64,000 nt of DNA from Silicimonas sp. (GTDB taxonomy: Bacteria; Pseudomonadota; Alphaproteobacteria; Rhodobacterales; Rhodobacteraceae), in assembly GCA_013002465.1 (NCBI GenBank), contig JABDJO010000130.1:1-64000 (forward strand), given 5' to 3'. Shown here piece by piece: positions 29,290 through 40,735 of this stretch (position 1 is its first letter; each line of letters opens with the position of its first letter). The notes below the pieces were generated by a model. It searched no databases and had not been told where the DNA came from. It saw only the letters and a list, made by a program, of their open reading frames with translations. The translations under genes were made by a program, and so were the position numbers.

Positions 29290-30171
29290 ATGATAAATCT
29301 GACGCTGAAACAGCTGCGCTATTTCGAAGCACTTGCGCGGCACAACCACTTCGGTCGCGCAGCCGAGGCTTCGGCGATATCGCAACCGGCCTTGTCAATG
29401 CAGATCAAGGACTTGGAAACGACACTTGGCACCGCCCTGGTCGAACGCGGCGGACGCCAGGTGCGGTTGACCGGCTTTGGCGAAGATGTGCTGCTACGTG
29501 CCAGGGGCATCTTGCGCGCGGTTGATGAGCTGAGCGACATGGCCCGCCAGTCGGGCGAACGGCTTAGCGGGCGGTTGCGGTTGGGCGTCATTCCGACGAT
29601 TGCGCCCTATCTTCTGCCCAAGGTCCTGCCAGTGTTTTCCCGGGACTTTCCCCAAGCTGACATCCACGTGCGCGAAACGCTCACACCCACCTTGCTGCGC
29701 GAGTTGTCCGAAGGGCGCCTTGACGCCGCGATTCTTGCGCTACCGGTTTCGGAACCCTCGTTGCACGAAATGCCGCTGTTTGACGAGGCATTCGTGTTGG
29801 TCCGGCCAAAGTCTGAACGGATGTCTCCAGCACCCGACATCGACGCTTTACACAACATTCGGTTGCTCTTGCTGGAAGAAGGCCATTGCTTTCGCGATCA
29901 GGCGCTTTCGTTCTGCAACATTCCGTCGATGGCGCGCGATGGCCTTGACGGAAGCTCGCTGACGACGCTGGTTCAGATGGTCAGTGCGGGGATCGGAGCG
30001 ACACTGATACCGGAAATGGCTGTTCCCGTTGAAACCCGCTCGGCCAAGGTGACGATCTCGCGTTTTGCGCCGCCGGAACCCTCGCGCCGGGTCGGCATGG
30101 TCTGGCGCAAGACCAGCCCCTTGGCCGCAGATCTCACGGAACTTGCAGCCATCGTGCAGCGCGCCGCCTGA
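29290..30171 (+). CDS. oxyR: Peroxide-sensing LysR-type regulator OxyR
   Basis: 293 residues. Winged helix at 1-60; redox domain with the two switch cysteines C200 and C209 in LLEEGHCFRDQALSFC, at the same spacing as the E. coli pair C199/C208. The disulfide formed by hydrogen peroxide switches the protein to an activator. Divergent from katG, its usual target. The ATG follows a run of AT-rich sequence without a strong ribosome-binding site. Confidence 0.94.
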   Translation: MINLTLKQLRYFEALARHNHFGRAAEASAISQPALSMQIKDLETTLGTALVERGGRQVRLTGFGEDVLLRARGILRAVDELSDMARQSGERLSGRLRLGVIPTIAPYLLPKVLPVFSRDFPQADIHVRETLTPTLLRELSEGRLDAAILALPVSEPSLHEMPLFDEAFVLVRPKSERMSPAPDIDALHNIRLLLLEEGHCFRDQALSFCNIPSMARDGLDGSSLTTLVQMVSAGIGATLIPEMAVPVETRSAKVTISRFAPPEPSRRVGMVWRKTSPLAADLTELAAIVQRAA

Positions 30172-30268
30172 ACGCCTTTTTTCGGCTGCCGGCCTTCGGG
30201 AAGGTCGTAGGCGCAGACAGCCCCCGCATTATCGCAACCGGCGAAAACCATCACAAAACTGAATGATA

Positions 30269-30892
30269 TCAGACGATTGCGCCCTCGGTTGCGGCGCGTA
30301 TATCGTCGTTCGTCACACCAGGCGCGGTCTCAAGGATGTGCAGGCCCTTGTGGCCCACTTCCAATACCCCAAGGTTCGTGATGATCAGATCAACCACGCC
30401 CTTTCCTGTCAGGGGCAGGGTGCATTCCCTCAACACCTTGGAATCGCCGTGTTTGTTGGTGTGATCCATCACCACGATGACCCGACCGACACCGGCGACC
30501 AGATCCATGGCACCACCCATGCCCTTCACCAACTTGCCCGGGATCATCCAGTTCGCCAGATCTCCCTTTTCCGAAACCTCCATCGCACCAAGGATCGCCG
30601 CAGCAATCTTGCCACCCCGGATCATTCCGAAGGACTGGGCGCTGTCGAAATAGGCCGTCCGACGCAATTCGGTGATGGTCTGCTTGCCGGCGTTGATTAG
30701 GTCGGGGTCTTCGTCGCCCTCGAACGGGAAAGGCCCCATTCCCAACATGCCGTTTTCGGATTGCAGCGTGATGTCCTTGTCGCCCACATAGTTCGCCACC
30801 AGCGTCGGGATCCCGATGCCAAGGTTCACATACATGCCGTCTTCAAGTTCCTTTGCGGCGCGTTCCGCCATCTGATTGCGATCCCAGGGCAT
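30269..30892 (-). CDS. scoB: 3-oxoacid CoA-transferase subunit B
   Basis: 207 residues. Beta subunit of succinyl-CoA:3-ketoacid CoA-transferase, which activates acetoacetate with succinyl-CoA. The catalytic Glu is in the LQSENGMLGMGPFP motif; GGAMDLV and LGVLEVGHKGLHILE are family marks. Starts on the A of the scoA stop (TAATG), so the two subunits are coupled. It may link the polyhydroxybutyrate breakdown encoded at 42.5-46 kb to central metabolism. Confidence 0.93.
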   Translation of the reverse strand: MPWDRNQMAERAAKELEDGMYVNLGIGIPTLVANYVGDKDITLQSENGMLGMGPFPFEGDEDPDLINAGKQTITELRRTAYFDSAQSFGMIRGGKIAAAILGAMEVSEKGDLANWMIPGKLVKGMGGAMDLVAGVGRVIVVMDHTNKHGDSKVLRECTLPLTGKGVVDLIITNLGVLEVGHKGLHILETAPGVTNDDIRAATEGAIV

Positions 30893-31596
30893 TAGGCTTG
30901 CTCCTTCTGACGGACGGTGCGTTGTTCGATGCGCTTTTCGTGCTCGCCCTGAATAAGACGATGCACATAGATGCCAGGCAGGTGAATGTGGTCCGGTTCA
31001 AGCGATCCGACCGGCACGATCTCTTCCACTTCCATCACGCAGACTTTGCCGCACATGGCAGCCGGAGGATTGAAGTTTCGCGCCGTCTTGCGGAATATGC
31101 AGTTCCCCGTCTCGTCCGCCTTCCAGGCCTTCACGATCGACAGGTCGGCAAAAATGCCCTCTTCCAGCACATAGGTTTCGCCGCGAAACTCTTTGTGCTC
31201 TTTCCCTTCGGCCACCTGGGTGCCGACACCGGTCTTGGTATAGAACCCTGGGATTCCACAACCACCGGCGCGCATCCGTTCGGCCAGGGTGCCCTGGGGG
31301 TTGAACTCGATCTCTAACTCGCCGGACAGGTACTGACGCATGAACTCGTCGTTCTCGCCCACATAAGACGACATCATCTTCCTGATCTGACGGGTATCCA
31401 GAAGCTTGCCCAGACCAAAGCCATCGACCCCGGCATTGTTCGACGCGAACGTCAGGTCCTTCACGCCGCTGGCGACGATAGCGTCGATCAGAAGTTCGGG
31501 AATACCGCAAAGCCCGAACCCCCCGGCGGCGATCAGCATGTCGTCGCTGAGAAGGCCGTCCAGGGCCTCGGTTGCGTTGTCATAGATTTTCTTCAT
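30892..31596 (-). CDS. scoA: 3-oxoacid CoA-transferase subunit A
   Basis: 234 residues from the ATG at 31596 ([16 protein letters not shown]), which has GAGGT 9 bases upstream. Alpha subunit: [20 protein letters not shown] is the CoA-binding glycine-rich start and [15 protein letters not shown] follows. It precedes scoB with a 1-base overlap. Some 90 bases upstream lies the 3' end of the CadC-like regulator on the same strand, without a clear terminator between. Confidence 0.92.
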   Translation of the reverse strand: MKKIYDNATEALDGLLSDDMLIAAGGFGLCGIPELLIDAIVASGVKDLTFASNNAGVDGFGLGKLLDTRQIRKMMSSYVGENDEFMRQYLSGELEIEFNPQGTLAERMRAGGCGIPGFYTKTGVGTQVAEGKEHKEFRGETYVLEEGIFADLSIVKAWKADETGNCIFRKTARNFNPPAAMCGKVCVMEVEEIVPVGSLEPDHIHLPGIYVHRLIQGEHEKRIEQRTVRQKEQA

Positions 31597-31687
31597 GGGA
31601 TTACCTCGCCAGAGATGTTGCAACGCTTTTGCCTTCGAGGTCTGCCAAAGTCAATCGCTGCAGTGCGGCATGGGGCCTTTCTCGCCC

Positions 31688-33238
31688 CTAGAACCCAAGT
31701 TCGTTCAGGGCACGTTCCATGTGTCTGCGCGCGTCAACACCTTGCCGATACGGGAAGTCGGTGAAAAACATCTGGGCCGAAACACCTGGATTCCGCTCTT
31801 TGGCCACCTGTGCCCGCTCGGTTGCCTGAGCCAGGTTGCCGGCAAGTTGATGGGCTCCGGCGGCAATCAGGTCGATATAAAAATGCGCCCCCGGCAGATG
31901 ACAGGCCTTTTCCGTGAGATCGGCAGCTTTCGCGAAATCGCCCTCTCCAATCAAAGCTTTTGCGTGAACGCTAAGCATCGCGTATTTCAGCGGATCCAAA
32001 GGGCTAAGCTGCATCGCCCGCGACGAATACTCCTGGGCTTCCGATGTGCGACCGGTAAACCCCGAAGCAAGCGCCATCGAATACGTGCCTTGCGCGAAAT
32101 TCGGATTGATTGTCAGAGCACGCCCAAGCCATTCGGCGAAAGCGTCCACATCACCGCGCAGCCAATGCACCCGAGCCATGTTGTAGTTTGCAAATGGATC
32201 ATGCGGGTCGATGGCATTCGCCCTTTCGGCACTTTCAGCCGCCTGCGCTAAAGGAACCGCCCGATCATCGCCAAAATGCAAGAAGGCGGTTTGCCAGTGC
32301 GTGAACGACAAGCCCGCGTGGGCCCGTGCAAATTCAGGTTCGATCTCCAAAGCCTGTTTGAAGTGGTCGGCGGCAATCACATTGTCGGGTTGGTTGAACC
32401 GGTAAAGGTGTTGCAGCCCAAGGTGAAAATGCGACCAGGCCCCGATCTGGCTGGGATCCAACGACCGCGCCATCCGGGCTTCATTGAACGGTATATGGAT
32501 CTCCATGGCAGACACCGCGTCAGACACGATCTCGCCCCGCACATCGTGAATTCCGCCGACGTCGGTTGCATAGCGGCTTGACCAGATCACCGCACCGCTG
32601 TCGGTGCGCACCAGTTCCGTCGAAACTGTAAGCATGTCGCCCAGCATCTCGATATTGCCGGTCAGAACATAGCGCACGCCCAGCATCTCGCGCAGGGTTT
32701 CAGGCGTTGTTGCCGGATCGCGGAACCGAAAGGACGACCCGCGCGATGTCACGAACAGCCACCGCAACCGCGACAGCGCCGAAATCAACTCTGCAGGAAT
32801 CGCATCGCCGATCGCGGGGCCGAAAGCGCCTTCGCCAAGAACCGGAAAAGGAAGGACCGCGATCGAAGGTGTTTCCTCGACAATGACCGGTTTGGGATGC
32901 GTATCTTCCGGCTGCACGCTCGCTTCGGCTACGCGGCGTACCGAAGCGACGAAGCGAAACCCCCGACCGTGGACCGTCTTGATCACGGTTTGCCGGGCTC
33001 CGTCGTCGTCAACGGCGCGTCGCGCCATCTTGATTGCCGTCGACACGGCACTGTCCGAAACAAACCGTCCGTCCCAGATCTTTTCGATGATCTCGTCTTT
33101 TGACAGCACCCGCTCGGCGTTGTCGGCCAGAAGTACAAGCAGGTCGAATGCCTGCTTTTCCATCGGCACCAGTTCGCCGTTCTTGCGAAGTTCGGCCGCC
33201 GCCGGTTCCAGTTCAAAATCGCCGAAAACCAATCTCAT
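31688..33238 (-). CDS. CadC-like regulator: OmpR-type winged helix, TolB/FlgO-like domain, TPRs
   Basis: 516 residues from the ATG at 33238 (MRLVFGDFELEPAAAELRK). The winged helix occupies 1-100 (KTVHGRGFRFVASV closes it). A TolB/FlgO-like domain (about 130-250) includes PSIAVLPFPVLGEGAF and VLTGNIEMLGDMLTVSTELV. TPR-like repeats fill the rest. Unlike CadC there is no transmembrane helix, so it is cytosolic. It is divergent from the secreted-protein/methyltransferase pair at 33389, likely targets. Architecture of the rear part matches the regulator at 10836. Confidence 0.87.
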   Translation of the reverse strand: MRLVFGDFELEPAAAELRKNGELVPMEKQAFDLLVLLADNAERVLSKDEIIEKIWDGRFVSDSAVSTAIKMARRAVDDDGARQTVIKTVHGRGFRFVASVRRVAEASVQPEDTHPKPVIVEETPSIAVLPFPVLGEGAFGPAIGDAIPAELISALSRLRWLFVTSRGSSFRFRDPATTPETLREMLGVRYVLTGNIEMLGDMLTVSTELVRTDSGAVIWSSRYATDVGGIHDVRGEIVSDAVSAMEIHIPFNEARMARSLDPSQIGAWSHFHLGLQHLYRFNQPDNVIAADHFKQALEIEPEFARAHAGLSFTHWQTAFLHFGDDRAVPLAQAAESAERANAIDPHDPFANYNMARVHWLRGDVDAFAEWLGRALTINPNFAQGTYSMALASGFTGRTSEAQEYSSRAMQLSPLDPLKYAMLSVHAKALIGEGDFAKAADLTEKACHLPGAHFYIDLIAAGAHQLAGNLAQATERAQVAKERNPGVSAQMFFTDFPYRQGVDARRHMERALNELGF

Positions 33239-33257
33239 GAGCACAATGCTAGGCAAA

Positions 33258-33374
33258 TCTGAGGGATATTCCAGAGAATCCTCAGACTCTCCCCATACCG
33301 TCCCCAAGCTTGGTCAGCCCGCAATCCCTAAGCCTTGGTCATTCGCAACGAACAGCGACACACATTCTGACCAA
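33258..33374. promoter_or_regulatory. Repeated elements in the divergent region of the CadC-like regulator
   Basis: One inverted repeat, TCTGAGG (33258-33264) with CCTCAGA (33280-33286), and three copies of TTGGTCA: direct at 33310-33316 and 33335-33341 (25 bases apart), inverted as TGACCAA at 33368-33374. They lie in the 150 bases between the regulator and the secreted-protein gene, so at least one set is probably its binding site. Confidence 0.45.
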
Positions 33375-33388
33375 AAGGAACCAAGACA

Positions 33389-34027
33389 ATGACTAAACTT
33401 ATCACCCTTACCACTCTCGCCTCGCTAACGCTTGGCACAGCGGCGTTTGCCGATCCTGCTGAAACGTCGAAGGTCATCACCCACCCCAGCCAGGGTGACA
33501 AAACCGTCGTCGAAGGCGCAACCGCCCGCCTGGTGCGCCATGACACTGGTATCTTTGCAAGCTTTGAAACAAAGGGTCTGACCCCTGGCCACGCTCACAC
33601 CATCTGGTTTGTCGTGATCAATGAACCGGCCAAGTGCGAAACACCGAACGCCTGCACCTCAAAAGATGTGCTGAAGCGCTCGGACATCGTGAAATCGGAC
33701 GTCACTGGTGGCGCCGGCGTTGTTGTGGGCGAGGATGGCACGGCCAGCTTTACCTGGCACCAGTCCGAAGGCGACATTGCGGACGGTTGGTTCGTGGACG
33801 GCTTGGTCGAAGCGGACCACGCCGAGATTCACCTGGTGATCAACGACCACGGCCCCCTGCTGGAAGGCCGCGAAGCCGCGATGCTGTCGACGTATCGCGA
33901 AGGATGCGCCGAGGATACGATCCCCGGCCCCATGCCCGCCACCGCCCGTGCCTCCGGCAGCGAAGGCCCGAACACCTGCCGCCTTCTGCAAGTCGCGATC
34001 TTCCCCGCACCGGCACAAGCCAGCTAA
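33389..34027 (+). CDS. Secreted protein with four cysteines, family not recognised
   Basis: 212 residues. Signal peptide MTKLITLTTLASLTLGTAAFA; the mature part is beta-rich with GLTPGHAHTIWFVVINEP, two close cysteines (KCETPNAC) and two more near the C terminus (EGCAED, NTCRLL), so two disulfides are possible. His residues in PGHAH, HQSEG and EADHAEIH could bind metal, though this is only a guess. AAGGA lies 10 bases before the start. First gene of a pair with the methyltransferase at 34053; divergent from a CadC-like regulator. Confidence 0.8.
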   Translation: MTKLITLTTLASLTLGTAAFADPAETSKVITHPSQGDKTVVEGATARLVRHDTGIFASFETKGLTPGHAHTIWFVVINEPAKCETPNACTSKDVLKRSDIVKSDVTGGAGVVVGEDGTASFTWHQSEGDIADGWFVDGLVEADHAEIHLVINDHGPLLEGREAAMLSTYREGCAEDTIPGPMPATARASGSEGPNTCRLLQVAIFPAPAQAS

Positions 34028-34052
34028 TCCATCGAAGAAAAGGAATAATATC

Positions 34053-34874
34053 ATGAATACCCAAACAGACATCGCACCCGATTTCGGCGCCATCAAGGCC
34101 AAGCAACAGGCAACCTGGGGATCCGGAGATTACGCCAAGGTTGGCTCGACCCTGCAGATCGTCGGCGAAACCTTGTGCGAAGCGATTGACCTTAGATCCA
34201 ACGCCCGAGTCCTTGATGTGGCCGCAGGTAACGGCAATGCCACAATGGCCGCGGCCCGCCGGTTCGCCGACGTCACCTCGACGGACTATGTGCCGGGGCT
34301 TCTTGACGCCTCCCGCCGCCGGGCCGAGGCTCAGGGGTTCGACAACGTCGCCTATCAGGTGGCCGATGCCGAAGCGCTGCCCTTTGATGACGGCACTTTC
34401 GATGTGGTCCTGTCGACCTTCGGTGTGATGTTCACGCCGGACCAGACGAAGGCGGCCAGCGAGATGGCGCGGGTCTGCGCCAAGGGCGGCACCATCGCCA
34501 TGGCAAACTGGACGGCTGATGGTTTCATCGGGCAGGTCTTCAAGACCCTCGGTGGCCACATGCCGCCCCCTCCCGGCGTGAAGTCCCCAGCACTCTGGGG
34601 CGACGAAGCCACACTGGCCGCCATGTTCGCCGGCCAGGTCAGCGATATCCGGATTGAAAAGAAGGACTTTGTTTTCCGCTATCGCTCCTACGGCCACTTC
34701 ATGGACGTCTTCCGGACCTACTATGGACCCATCCACAAGGCGTTCCTTGCCCTTGGCGATAAGGGTGCAGCACTGGAAGCCGACATGGAGGCCCTTTGCC
34801 AGCGCTTCAACCGTGACCCGGACGGCGGTTTCACCCTGCCCTCGCAATACGCCGAGGTGATCATAACGAAATAA
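34053..34874 (+). CDS. Class I SAM-dependent methyltransferase
   Basis: 273 residues from the ATG at 34053 with AAAAGGA upstream. The SAM-binding motif I is VLDVAAGNGNATMAAAR, the acidic residue at the end of strand 2 is in TSTDYVPGLL, and motif post-I to II runs through VADAEALPFDDGTFDVVLSTFGVMF (about 95-118). Methyltransf_11-type; the substrate is unknown. It begins 25 bases after the secreted-protein gene and is probably in the same operon. Confidence 0.88.
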   Translation: MNTQTDIAPDFGAIKAKQQATWGSGDYAKVGSTLQIVGETLCEAIDLRSNARVLDVAAGNGNATMAAARRFADVTSTDYVPGLLDASRRRAEAQGFDNVAYQVADAEALPFDDGTFDVVLSTFGVMFTPDQTKAASEMARVCAKGGTIAMANWTADGFIGQVFKTLGGHMPPPPGVKSPALWGDEATLAAMFAGQVSDIRIEKKDFVFRYRSYGHFMDVFRTYYGPIHKAFLALGDKGAALEADMEALCQRFNRDPDGGFTLPSQYAEVIITK

Positions 34875-34928
34875 CCCATGTCCCCACCGCCGTTTCCGGG
34901 CGGTCCCCCGGGACGTGGTCGCGATCGA

Positions 34929-34955
34929 AAGGCGGGCGGAATTTCCGCCCGCCTT
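34929..34955 (+). terminator. Strong hairpin after the methyltransferase gene, weak terminator candidate
   Basis: AAGGCGGGCGGA (34929-34940), loop ATT, TCCGCCCGCCTT (34944-34955): a perfect 12-base stem located between the methyltransferase and yaaA. No run of T follows on either strand, so it may stabilise the 3' end rather than terminate alone. Confidence 0.5.
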
Positions 34956-35019
34956 GCCGTGCCGGGTCTGGACGAAGCGCGCCTATGTGTTAGGTCGGTT
35001 GGGAAAAAGGAGAGCGCCA

Positions 35020-35768
35020 ATGCTGGTTGTTGTTTCCCCCGCAAAACGTCTGGACTGGACCGATCGCGACTTCGACACGACTGCCCCCGAATTCAGTGCC
35101 GAGGCGAACCGGCTTGCGTCCCACGCCCGCCAACTGACGCTCGGCAAACTGAAGTCGATGATGGACCTTTCAGATGACCTGGCCCGCCTGAACCGCGACC
35201 GGTTCCGCGCCTTTGCTGACCAGCCCACCAAGGACACCACGCGCCCCGCCCTTTATGCCTTTGCGGGCGATACCTACCTTGGGTTCGACGCCGGATCGCT
35301 TGATGCCGAAGGCCGCGCACGCGCTCAAAGCCACATGCGCATCCTCAGCGGGCTTTACGGAATCCTCCGACCCATGGATACGATCCAACCCTACCGTCTG
35401 GAAATGGGCAGCCGCCTGAAAACCCGGCGCGGCAAGTCCCTTTACGATTTCTGGGGCACGCAAATTTCCAAGGCCCTGAACGCCGTTGCCGATGACACAG
35501 GTTCAGAAGTTCTGGTGAACTGCGCCAGCCAGGAATACTTCGGCGCTGTTGAGCAGAAGGCGCTGAAACCCACTGTCATCACACCGCAATTCCATGAATT
35601 GAAGAACGGCACGCCCAAGATCGTCAGCTTTTTCGCCAAGAAGGCGCGTGGCTCCATGGCCCGCTTCATAATCGAAAACCGTGTCACTGATCCCGAGGGC
35701 CTGAAGGACTTCGACCTTGGCGGATACCGCTTTTCCGGCACCTCGTCGGATGGGCAAACCTTGAATTT

Positions 35769-35796
<28 letters not shown>
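35020..35796 (+). CDS. yaaA: Peroxide-stress protein of the YaaA family
   Basis: 258 residues from the ATG at 35020, with AAAAAGGAGA upstream. The N-terminal [13 protein letters not shown] and the core [36 protein letters not shown] and VNCASQEYF stretches are diagnostic (DUF328). In E. coli YaaA lowers free iron under peroxide stress and binds DNA. Its 3' end overlaps the convergent histidine kinase gene by 28 bases. Confidence 0.93.
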
Positions 35797-38582
<2,786 letters not shown>

Positions 38583-38720
38583 CCGCGTTGCATCCCTCCT
38601 TGGAACGTGCCGCAGTTATGGATTCATTTAGGTAAACAGGGGGTTAAACTCGCTCTGCCGAGTGGCGGGCAAATCGGCGCTGGAATCTGCGACGGAAATG
38701 ACGGGGTGCTCCGTTTAACC

Positions 38721-38729
38721 TGGTATAAT
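38721..38729 (+). promoter_or_regulatory. Extended -10 promoter of the EF-hand/ECF operon
   Basis: TGG followed by a consensus TATAAT at 38724-38729. The -35 region 17 bases upstream (ACGGGG) is poor, as expected for an extended -10 type. Transcription would start near 38736, leaving a 15-base leader with GGAG before the ATG at 38751. Confidence 0.55.
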
Positions 38730-38750
38730 CCAAATAACGGAGACGAAAGA

Positions 38751-39248
38751 ATGGATAAGGCAACGAAAAAAATCCTGACCGCGACAGCCCTGATTGTCGC
38801 CGGTGCCAGCATGGCAATGGCCCGCGGGCCGGAGTTTGGCGGCGAGCATATGAACTTTGAGCACTTCGATGCCGATGGCAGCGGCGAGATCACGCAAGAA
38901 GACCTTGCGCTCCTGGCGGACGAAAAGTTCGGCACCCTCGATGCCGACGGCAGCGGCGGCGTCAGCGAAGCCGAATTCGTCGCCGCCGCCGAAGGCCGTG
39001 CAGCCGAACGTGCTGCCCGGATGTTTGCCCGGCTTGATGCCGATGGTGATGGGGTTCTCAGCCGAGACGCCCTGGAAAACCGCCGTCAGCGCGGTTTTGG
39101 CGAACGGATGATCTCGCGCCTTGACGAAGACGACTCAGGTGGCGTCAGCGCCGAAGAGTTCGAAGCCGGCATGGAGCGGATGGCCGGGCGCGGCAAGGAC
39201 CGTCGCGGCGGCGGAAAAGAGCGCGGTTGGGGCCGTTGGCACAACTAA
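38751..39248 (+). CDS. Secreted EF-hand calcium-binding protein
   Basis: 165 residues from the ATG at 38751. Signal peptide about 1-25 (TATALIVAGASMAMA). Four EF-hand loops: DADGSGEITQED, DADGSGGVSEAE, DADGDGVLSRDA and DEDDSGGVSAEE. Loops 2 and 4 have the canonical Glu at position 12; loop 1 has Asp and loop 3 Ala, so calcium affinity should differ. A basic, Gly/Arg-rich tail follows. It starts the group with an ECF sigma factor, a membrane protein and a CnrX-like protein. Confidence 0.87.
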   Translation: MDKATKKILTATALIVAGASMAMARGPEFGGEHMNFEHFDADGSGEITQEDLALLADEKFGTLDADGSGGVSEAEFVAAAEGRAAERAARMFARLDADGDGVLSRDALENRRQRGFGERMISRLDEDDSGGVSAEEFEAGMERMAGRGKDRRGGGKERGWGRWHN

Positions 39249-39303
39249 GCCAAGTCAGCGCCGGATTGCCCTCGGGCTTGTCCGGCGCTACTCCGACTCC
39301 AGG

Positions 39304-39909
39304 ATGGGTCAAGACAATCGCACTTCCGCATCTGCGGTCGATGATGCGCCCGATGGTGCGCTTCTTGTTGCATTCGCCAATGGCGATGCAGCGGCCGGTC
39401 GCGAATTGCTTGACCGGATCGCGCCCAGGATTTTCGGATACGCCGCCCGTGTTCTTGGCGACCGGACCGAAGCCGAAGACGTCGTGCAGGACACCATGCT
39501 GAGGCTTTGGAAAATGGCGCCCGACTGGCGTCAGGGCGAAGCGCAGGTGTCCACCTGGGCCTATCGCGTGGCCGTCAATCTTTGCACGGATCGTCTGCGC
39601 AAGCGGCAATCCCGGCCTCAGGTCGCGCTGGATCAGGTGGCCGAACCGCCAGCGGATCTGGCCACGGCGGTCGAACGGATGACCGAAAGCGCGCGCGCGG
39701 ATGCGCTTCAAGCGGCCCTTGGCCAACTGCCCGACCGGCAAAGACAAGCGGTGGTCCTGCGTCATCTTGAAGGTCTGTCAAACCCCGAGATCGCCCAGAT
39801 CATGGACATCGGGGTCGAGGCCGTGGAAAGTCTGACGGCCCGCGCAAAACGCAGCTTAAAGGCCGCGCTTGGCGGTCGGAAGGAAGAACTGGGGTACGAT
39901 GATGGATAA
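39304..39909 (+). CDS. ECF-type RNA polymerase sigma factor
   Basis: 201 residues from the ATG at 39304. Sigma2 region (GYAARVLGDRTEAEDVVQDTMLRLWKMAPDW around 45-75) and sigma4 region (LPDRQRQAVVLRHLEGLSNPEIAQIMDIGVEAVESLTARAKRSLK around 140-185) are both complete; there is no sigma3. It is followed, with stop/start overlap, by a one-helix membrane protein and then by a CnrX-like protein, so it is probably held by a membrane anti-sigma complex. The target promoter is unknown. Confidence 0.92.
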   Translation: MGQDNRTSASAVDDAPDGALLVAFANGDAAAGRELLDRIAPRIFGYAARVLGDRTEAEDVVQDTMLRLWKMAPDWRQGEAQVSTWAYRVAVNLCTDRLRKRQSRPQVALDQVAEPPADLATAVERMTESARADALQAALGQLPDRQRQAVVLRHLEGLSNPEIAQIMDIGVEAVESLTARAKRSLKAALGGRKEELGYDDG

Positions 39910-40240
39910 GGAAAAGCACGACGATGCGGCACTGGACGCGCTGTTTTCAGCCGCCGCCGCTCGGCCAGAGCGCCCATCCGACGACTTCATGGCGCGATTG
40001 GCGGACCAGGCCATTCCTGCCCCGCCCCCGGCTGCACCTGCCACGCCTCCTTCATCCCGCGCAGGGTGGCTGACGGGTTTTTTCGCGGCCTCGGGCCTCT
40101 CGGGTGCCGCGGTCCTTGGGGTCTGGATCGGTTTTGTCATGCCCGAAGCCCTGGACACCTTTTCGCTAAGCACTGACGATACCGTGGCGCTTTCCACCTT
40201 TCTTCCTGGCGCCGATCTTGGCGCGGCTTTAAGCGAGTAA
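39899..40240 (+). CDS. Small single-helix membrane protein, probable anti-sigma factor
   Basis: 113 residues. Starts inside the end of the sigma factor gene (ATGATG at 39899). The cytosolic N-terminal part (about 1-60) has ALDALFSAAAARPERPSDDFMARLADQAI, then a Pro-rich stretch and one transmembrane helix (about 65-88, GWLTGFFAASGLSGAAVLGVWIGF). Size, topology and position fit a CnrY-like or ZAS-less anti-sigma factor for the preceding ECF sigma. No sequence motif proves this. Confidence 0.75.
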   Translation: MMDKEKHDDAALDALFSAAAARPERPSDDFMARLADQAIPAPPPAAPATPPSSRAGWLTGFFAASGLSGAAVLGVWIGFVMPEALDTFSLSTDDTVALSTFLPGADLGAALSE

Positions 40241-40246
40241 CCCCCG

Positions 40247-40735
40247 ATGACCGACACGCCACCGGAAAAACCCCGCCGCTCCTGGATCAAAGCCATTTTG
40301 TTCGTATCGCTGGCGCTGAACCTTCTGGTCGTGGGCGCGATCGTCGGGCGCTTCCTGTCCCCGGATGGTCCGCGCAGTCGCGACCGGGTCGAAGGCCCGG
40401 TCCGCAGCGTAATCGGCGAACCCTTCGTGCGCGCCCTGTCGTGGGACGATCGGCGCGCACTTCTGGAAGATCTCAAGTCTGAAACTCCCCGCATCCGCGA
40501 AACCCGCGAAAACCTGCGCCAAAGGTTCGAGGCCTTTCTGGTCGCCCTGCGCGCCGATCCTTTCGTGCCCGAAGACATCGGGCGACTTCTGGAAGATCAA
40601 CGCCAGGTTGCCAAGGGCCGCCAGGAACTGGGAGAAATGCTGCTGTTGCGCCGCCTTGAAGCCATGAGCGCCGAAGAACGCGCCGCCTATGCCGACCGGC
40701 TTGAGCGGTCGCTCAGACGCCTGCGGCGGCGCTGA
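40247..40735 (+). CDS. CnrX/CpxP-like periplasmic sensor protein lacking His and Cys
   Basis: 162 residues. One N-terminal membrane anchor (about 15-37) and a periplasmic all-helical domain resembling the family usually annotated as periplasmic heavy-metal sensor (CnrX/ZraP/CpxP). LRQRFEAFLVALRADPFVPEDIGRLLEDQR and the closing MSAEERAAYADRLERS are family-like. There is no His or Cys anywhere in the protein, so the CnrX-type metal site cannot exist. It probably closes the sensing chain EF-hand protein - sensor - anti-sigma - sigma. Overlaps the convergent pleD-like gene by 23 bases. Confidence 0.8.
   Translation: MTDTPPEKPRRSWIKAILFVSLALNLLVVGAIVGRFLSPDGPRSRDRVEGPVRSVIGEPFVRALSWDDRRALLEDLKSETPRIRETRENLRQRFEAFLVALRADPFVPEDIGRLLEDQRQVAKGRQELGEMLLLRRLEAMSAEERAAYADRLERSLRRLRRR

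Noticed and set aside
40247-40735. Heavy-metal sensor function for the CnrX-like protein
   Set aside because: The protein has no His or Cys; the family name should not be read as its function.
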